Assembly: GCA_023515795.1 (NCBI GenBank)
Contig: JALGPX010000004.1
Span: 105,185 to 136,840, forward strand
Source: Amoeboaphelidium occidentale
Lineage: Eukaryota > Aphelidiomycota > Aphelidea
Reading direction: 5' to 3'
DNA length: 31,656 nt
Below the pieces are notes generated by a model. The model was not told where the DNA came from. It did not search any database and was given only the letters and a program-made list of their open reading frames with translations. Positions 27,563-31,656 of this stretch are shown here, piece by piece. The translations under genes were made by a program, and so were the position numbers. The stretch's first letter is position 1. Every line of letters begins with the position of its first letter.

Positions 27563-28807
27563 CTATTTTAGCGACGGTCCAGTAATTGTAAACTGCCCAT
27601 TATTGATCAAATCTAATAAGCGAGGTGTATACTCTGCGAACGGTGATTCCACGAAAGCCTGTAGCATTTCTGGGCTTGTTCCAACTAGCGACGAAGAAGA
27701 ATCAACAATGCCAGCCTGAGCCAACGGAAAGAAGTTCTCCCATTCCGTCCTGTAGAATATGGACAAGCAAGCCAAAGCCTTTTCTAGATGTAATAGTTTC
27801 GATACTAAATTCACGGTTCCTGCATTAGAAGGACATCCTTCATTCAGCACAAAATCTAAAGGTGAAGCGGTACTCTCAAATACGATCAAATGAGTTGCAG
27901 TCGAATGATCAACAGCAGGAAACTCTTCTAATGAAAAGATTTGGTTTAACGCTTTTGACTCCGCCTTCTCTACAACACCGAATAGTTTGACTTCCGTAGT
28001 CCTAGGAGTAAGAGAAGGGCTATAAGCATCCGCCGTGATGACTTCAACGCCCTCAGCACCGTCTACAATAGCATTTGGCATATTAGACCAAGATTCGCCA
28101 TAATCCTCCGTTAACAGATCATTAAAGTCAGATGCTTGAGCTCCACCAAGACTGACTATTCGAGGGAACGGAACCATCAAAGGTTTGAATCCTTGTGAAG
28201 CCAAGTATCCACTCAATACTAACCCAGCAGCAGCGTTTTCATAGAAATTAGCAAGATCGTTCTTGAATTGCTTTGCGGTTTCATCCAAAGTCTGAACACG
28301 CTTATCCATTGCTGCCAAATTGTCATAAACTTCGGATGTAGATTGCACTGATTTTGGTGATGTTGCAACATTAGCCGCTGTAACAGAGACAGGTGAAGCA
28401 TTTAACTTTGTTTCAATTTGCCTTATAGTGTCATTGATTTTACTTTCGTATGACTTTATCTTATTGTTCATATCCAACTGGACAGCTTTGACCTTCTCAT
28501 TGACGACAGCATCCAACTGATTCTTCACCAAGTCTTCAATAACAGCTGGATCTACCTTGGACTCTACGCCCTTAGAACTTCCAGCCATAGTCTCAACCCC
28601 TAAAGGATCTGTTTGGACTTTTTCATCAACGGTCTCATGATCACTTTGACCTTTAGCTGCTGTTGCTCTTTGTTCCACAACTTGCATCCTTGTCTCAAGT
28701 GCAATCTTCATTTGGTTCATCTGATCATTTGTCTTCTTTTGATAAACTTCTAGTTCTTCCACCTGCTTTTTAAGTTCGCCAACCTGCTTTGAAGCAACTT
28801 TTCCCAT
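27563..28807 (-). CDS. Orphan 414-residue coiled-coil protein with N-myristoylation motif
   Basis: Single-exon, 414 residues, not recognised. It begins MGKVASK, which fits the N-myristoylation pattern (Gly2, Ser6, Lys7). Residues ~8-60 and ~90-140 are predicted coiled coil (KKQVEELEVYQKKTNDQMNQ); a Ser/Thr-rich linker and a third helix (DKRVQTLDETAKQFKNDLAN) follow, and then a soluble ~210-residue domain ending NNGQFTITGPSLK. This C-terminal half has a segment LLHLEKALACLSIFYRTEWE that looks like a helix of a globular fold. There is no membrane helix. Its stop is 86 bp from the RA-PH start. The coding call is strong because a 414-residue frame with a heptad pattern is unlikely by chance; the function is unknown. 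Confidence 0.85.
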   Translation of the reverse strand: MGKVASKQVGELKKQVEELEVYQKKTNDQMNQMKIALETRMQVVEQRATAAKGQSDHETVDEKVQTDPLGVETMAGSSKGVESKVDPAVIEDLVKNQLDAVVNEKVKAVQLDMNNKIKSYESKINDTIRQIETKLNASPVSVTAANVATSPKSVQSTSEVYDNLAAMDKRVQTLDETAKQFKNDLANFYENAAAGLVLSGYLASQGFKPLMVPFPRIVSLGGAQASDFNDLLTEDYGESWSNMPNAIVDGAEGVEVITADAYSPSLTPRTTEVKLFGVVEKAESKALNQIFSLEEFPAVDHSTATHLIVFESTASPLDFVLNEGCPSNAGTVNLVSKLLHLEKALACLSIFYRTEWENFFPLAQAGIVDSSSSLVGTSPEMLQAFVESPFAEYTPRLLDLINNGQFTITGPSLK

Positions 28808-28917
28808 TTTACGTCAAAACTCAAAATGTAAAAATAGAATGTTGTGAATATCCAGCCACATTCTGAAAGTTTAAATTGTTCGACGCATATATCTCATCTT
28901 ATCGCGAGAGTTTCGAG

Positions 28918-29076
28918 ATGGTTGTGCTTAAGGCATTGGATGATACCCCTGTTGGAACAGTTTTCACGTTTTCTTATCGATCAAACATCAAATGTTACGG
29001 GCAGGAAGAATCAGAGTATTTAATCGAGTGGAACCAAGAAGGCTTTCATCGTTTTCATCCACTCCGTACAATCTGA
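28918..29076 (+). promoter_or_regulatory. Possible overlapping upstream ORF in the ARG8 leader
   Basis: An ATG at 28918 with G at -3 and G at +4 opens a 52-codon frame that ends inside the ARG8 coding region, in a different frame. The ARG8 ATG at 28992 has C at -3. If the transcript starts upstream of 28918, this frame would compete for ribosomes and lower ARG8 translation. If transcription starts between 28918 and 28992 it does nothing. Confidence 0.3.
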
Positions 29077-30359
29077 GCCAAAAGCCAGCAGATCAGACTG
29101 AAGAATGCCCTACAACTACGGATATCGACAGGCGATACTCTCAATCGATTTTGCCCCTGTACAATAGGCCCCCATTAGCTCTTTATCGCGGCCATGGTTC
29201 ATACGTTTATGATACTTCCGATGTTTGCTACTTGGATTTTACTTCCGGTATTGCAGTGAATGCGCTCGGTCATGCTCATCCTCTGGTTGTGGCAGCATTA
29301 CAACAACAAGCTGATAAACTGATTCATACTTCTAATCTATTTCATACTATTCCTCCAATTAAACTCGCCGAAAAGCTGTTGATGTCTCTACAGAACCACA
29401 CGGGATCAGAATCATGGAGTGATGGTAAAGTGTTCTTCTCCAACAGCGGAACAGAGTCAATCGAAGCAGCGATAAAGTTTGCTCGCAAGTTTGGTGGCGC
29501 TGCTGGAGACCAAAGGCACAAAATACTCTCATTCGCGAACGGTTTTCATGGTCGCTCTATGGGATCATTGAGTGCAACTCCAACTGTTAAATATCAGGAA
29601 CCATTTGCGCCGATGCTTCCAGGTTTCAGATATGCACAACTCAACAATATCGATAGTGTTATTGAGAAGATGGATGATGAGACATGTGCTGTTTTGATAG
29701 AGCCTATTCAAGGAGAAGGCGGAATTCTGCCAGCCAATGCTGATTTTATGGAACAGTTGCGTCAAGTTTGCGACGATTATAATGCACTGATTATTAGCGA
29801 TGAAATTCAATGTGGGTTAGGTAGAACTGGTGAGATGTGGGCCCATAAGGCATATCCTGGCTTCACTCCTGATATTATTACGCTGGCGAAACCGTTAGCA
29901 AACGGTTTGCCGATCGGTGCAACCATTGTTAACAAAAAGGTCGCTGAATGCTTAAAACCTGGAGATCATGGCTCTACTTTTGGTGGTAATCCTCTTGTTG
30001 CTGCGGTTGCCATTCAAGTGCTTCAAGTCATTGATCAACCATTCTTTTTGAGAAGAATTAAGAAACTCGGTGATTTGTTGATGAACAAGCTTTTGGATTT
30101 GAAACAACAATTTCCGGAACTTATTACCGATGTTCGGGGCAAGGGACTGATGCTTGGAATCGAAATGAAGAAACCTGGTTTGAATGATAAGTTAGTTGCA
30201 GAGTGCAGAGATAAAAGATTGTTGATACTTTCTGCAGGTAACAATACTGTTCGATTGCTTCCTACTTTGATAATCGATGTCGAAGAAGTTGAAAAGGCGT
30301 ATGAAATAATTGCTGCCAGTTTGGTAAACATATCATCAAAAGAGGCATCATTAGAATGA
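28992..30359 (+). CDS. ARG8: Acetylornithine aminotransferase, mitochondrial
   Basis: Single-exon, 455 residues. The N-terminus MLRAGRIRVFNRVEPRRLSS is Arg-rich and lacks acidic residues except one, a good matrix-targeting peptide. The enzyme is a class III PLP aminotransferase that turns N-acetylglutamate semialdehyde into N-acetylornithine in arginine synthesis. Visible motifs: FTSGIAVNALGHAHP, SNSGTESIEAAIKFAR (PLP phosphate), FHGRSMG, the Asp of ISDEIQCGLGRTGEMW, and the PLP lysine Lys300 in TLAKPLANGLPIGA, then GSTFGGNPL. ArgD/Arg8 and ornithine aminotransferase share this fold; the HANALGH-type start and the mitochondrial peptide favour Arg8. Poly(A) signal AATAAA at 30375-30380. Divergent from the coiled-coil orphan. 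Confidence 0.92.
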   Translation: MLRAGRIRVFNRVEPRRLSSFSSTPYNLSQKPADQTEECPTTTDIDRRYSQSILPLYNRPPLALYRGHGSYVYDTSDVCYLDFTSGIAVNALGHAHPLVVAALQQQADKLIHTSNLFHTIPPIKLAEKLLMSLQNHTGSESWSDGKVFFSNSGTESIEAAIKFARKFGGAAGDQRHKILSFANGFHGRSMGSLSATPTVKYQEPFAPMLPGFRYAQLNNIDSVIEKMDDETCAVLIEPIQGEGGILPANADFMEQLRQVCDDYNALIISDEIQCGLGRTGEMWAHKAYPGFTPDIITLAKPLANGLPIGATIVNKKVAECLKPGDHGSTFGGNPLVAAVAIQVLQVIDQPFFLRRIKKLGDLLMNKLLDLKQQFPELITDVRGKGLMLGIEMKKPGLNDKLVAECRDKRLLILSAGNNTVRLLPTLIIDVEEVEKAYEIIAASLVNISSKEASLE

Positions 30360-30374
30360 TTTGTAGGTTGGAGA

Positions 30375-30380
30375 AATAAA
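30375..30380 (+). terminator. AATAAA poly(A) signal of ARG8
   Basis: AATAAA 15 nt past the ARG8 stop codon. Confidence 0.5.
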
Positions 30381-30527
30381 GGTAGCTTTTTGATTAAACA
30401 GTGTTTATATAAATGCAACGTTAATGCGCTCAACAGAAAATATAAGTAAAAGCTGAAACTATCACAAACTTTTGACCCTTTCTGATTCTTCTCAAATTTT
30501 CTTCTGCAAACAATTTTCCTTGCCAGC

Positions 30528-31656
30528 ATGACGAACGATAACAAATCTTACGATGGCCATGCGCAACAGCAAGCGAACCCGTACAATGCGAATATTGCTT
30601 ACCAACAGGCGGTACAGTATCAACAACAGCAGCAGCAACAAGCTCCGCAACAGCAAAACTTTAATCCATACTTTGCCCATCAACAAGTCGCATCAGCTCC
30701 AGCTTATCAGTATCCAAATACAAACGTAGAGAGCCTCCTGTCTGTTCTTCAGATTCCGAACACGGGTGCGTCCTTGTCTGCTCCACCTTCTGCGGTTCCT
30801 CATTACGATCAATCCAGCATGCACATGTACCAACAACAACAGCCTCACCATCATTTGCCTAATCCTCATTCTACATCGTATATGCCTAATCCATCAGCAG
30901 GCCATGGCTCTAATCGTCCATATTATAATTATAATTACAACAGCGGCGGTGGTGGTGGCCGTGAAGGAGGAGGTGGTAGACAAAACAACTATTCGTCGCA
31001 TTCAAGACATGGCGCTCCATATTCCCACAATGCTTCAGACAGAAAACCAGTGGAATACGAGAGTAGAACGCTTCTAATTCTAAATGTTCCATCGGTTGAA
31101 GCTGCATCCAATGAATTAGTAACTCTTTGCTCAAAGTACGGCACTGTCAAGACCACATTGTACCTTCCAGGAAATAACAGAAGAGGGGCAACCCATGTGA
31201 CGTTCTTTGATATAAGAGATTCCATTAAAGCCAAAGAAAACATACACGATAAGGAACAAATGAATGGTAAAGCACTAGAAGCTTATTATGCGCGTCCAAA
31301 ATCAGAAGATATTAGTGCGTTCTGTGATGCTACCAAGGAACAAGGAACATTATACTTGACTATACTGAATGGTAAATTTCCTATCTGCGTTACTGAGCTT
31401 TGTTTAGATGAAGATAATAGCGGTGGTGATGGTGCGACAGCGCCAGTTACTGAAGACGAGATGAAACAATTCTTTACGCCTTTTGGTGAACTGAAATCAA
31501 TTCGTCCCTTCAACTCAGCGAAAGGAATCCAGCAGCAGACTGCGTGGTTTGTCGAGTTTTATGATTCTAGAGCCTGCCAGAAAGCTTTTGATAGCATTAT
31601 TGAAGATGATTCTAAAATCAAGCAAGTTCTAAAGAGTAACTTCCGTATTGAATACG
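30528..31656 (+). CDS. Tandem-RRM, Mei2-like RNA-binding protein (3' partial)
   Basis: The frame opens at ATG 30528 and stays open to the window edge: 376 codons and no stop, so the C-terminus is missing. Residues ~1-175 are low complexity: Gln runs, His/Asn/Pro-rich blocks, and a Gly run. An RRM starts near 181 (RTLLILNVPSVEAASNELVT), with THVTFFDIRDSIKAKENI as its RNP1 region. A second RRM holds LYLTILNGKFPICVTEL, an acidic loop, and AWFVEFYDSRACQKAFDSII. The 'FVEFYD.RA...A' pattern and this RRM spacing resemble Mei2-type proteins, which bind RNA in meiosis and nutrient signalling. The pyrimidine-rich leader (TTTCTGATTCTTCTC) precedes the ATG. Mei2 identity depends on a C-terminal RRM outside the window, so it is tentative. 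Confidence 0.85.
   Translation, partial: MTNDNKSYDGHAQQQANPYNANIAYQQAVQYQQQQQQQAPQQQNFNPYFAHQQVASAPAYQYPNTNVESLLSVLQIPNTGASLSAPPSAVPHYDQSSMHMYQQQQPHHHLPNPHSTSYMPNPSAGHGSNRPYYNYNYNSGGGGGREGGGGRQNNYSSHSRHGAPYSHNASDRKPVEYESRTLLILNVPSVEAASNELVTLCSKYGTVKTTLYLPGNNRRGATHVTFFDIRDSIKAKENIHDKEQMNGKALEAYYARPKSEDISAFCDATKEQGTLYLTILNGKFPICVTELCLDEDNSGGDGATAPVTEDEMKQFFTPFGELKSIRPFNSAKGIQQQTAWFVEFYDSRACQKAFDSIIEDDSKIKQVLKSNFRIEY

Noticed and set aside
28876-29076. Separate small gene upstream of ARG8
   Set aside because: Composition and overlap with the ARG8 start make an upstream frame or chance ORF more likely than a gene; recorded as a possible uORF only.
30035-30544. 169-residue minus-strand frame over ARG8
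   Set aside because: Antisense to a clear aminotransferase; low-complexity Leu/Ser content and no homology.
1-31656. Mobile elements, viral remnants or CRISPR arrays
   Set aside because: No transposase, reverse transcriptase, integrase or capsid-like frame, terminal repeats or spaced repeats were seen; nearly all sequence is covered by host genes.

Overview
The window is nuclear DNA from a eukaryote with a very compact genome. It carries 24 protein genes, two of them cut by the window edges, on both strands. Twenty-seven spliceosomal introns can be placed by GT..AG borders, frame and homology. All but one are 33 to 60 nt long (median 41); the exception is a 204 nt intron in the RPL38 gene. 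Most intergenic gaps are shorter than 200 bp (longest about 260 bp). I see no prokaryotic gene layout, transposon, viral element, tRNA gene or CRISPR array. The gene set points to a fungus, probably an early-diverging non-Dikarya lineage: a fungal-type mitochondrial uS4m, a mitochondrial ARG8-type aminotransferase, a monofunctional ADE8-type transformylase, a Mug135-like protein and an Rsc4-like bromodomain protein. Genes absent from budding yeast are also present (RMC1, a U-box cyclophilin, an MRL-type RA-PH protein). The species cannot be named from the sequence.

Layout. 1-4142, plus strand: the C-terminal end of a TRAPPC10/Trs130-like protein, the XPG/Rad2 repair nuclease, and a small four-helix membrane protein. 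4158-8497, minus strand: mitochondrial uS4m, an orphan 182-residue protein, a Mug135-like Q-rich protein, and the U-box cyclophilin PPIL2. 8578-12227, plus strand: a small GATA zinc-finger protein, the 49 kDa subunit of complex I, RPL38, and a UQCC2/Cbp6-like complex III assembly factor. 12243-17479, minus strand: a bromodomain-ankyrin-bromodomain protein, a monoglyceride-lipase-like hydrolase, a two-helix Cys-rich membrane protein, and GAR transformylase. From 17512: calcipressin (+), DBP9/DDX56 helicase (-), adenylosuccinate lyase (+), RAD51 (-), mL40 (-), RMC1 (+), the RA-PH protein (-), an N-myristoylation-motif coiled-coil orphan (-), acetylornithine aminotransferase (+), and the start of a tandem-RRM, Mei2-like protein (+).

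The genes are housekeeping and are not an operon or island. Themes recur: mitochondrial function (uS4m, mL40, complex I 49 kDa, UQCC2-like, ARG8), DNA repair (XPG, RAD51), purine synthesis (GART, ADSL), endosome/Golgi Rab control (TRAPPC10-like, RMC1) and RNA or ribosome biogenesis (DBP9, RPL38, PPIL2).

The most unusual points are the structured 204 nt RPL38 intron, head-to-head start codons only 32 bp apart (GART/calcipressin), AATAAA signals fused to stop codons, a PPIL2 cyclophilin domain carrying a large acidic insertion, an MRL-family protein in a fungal-looking genome, and several orphan proteins.
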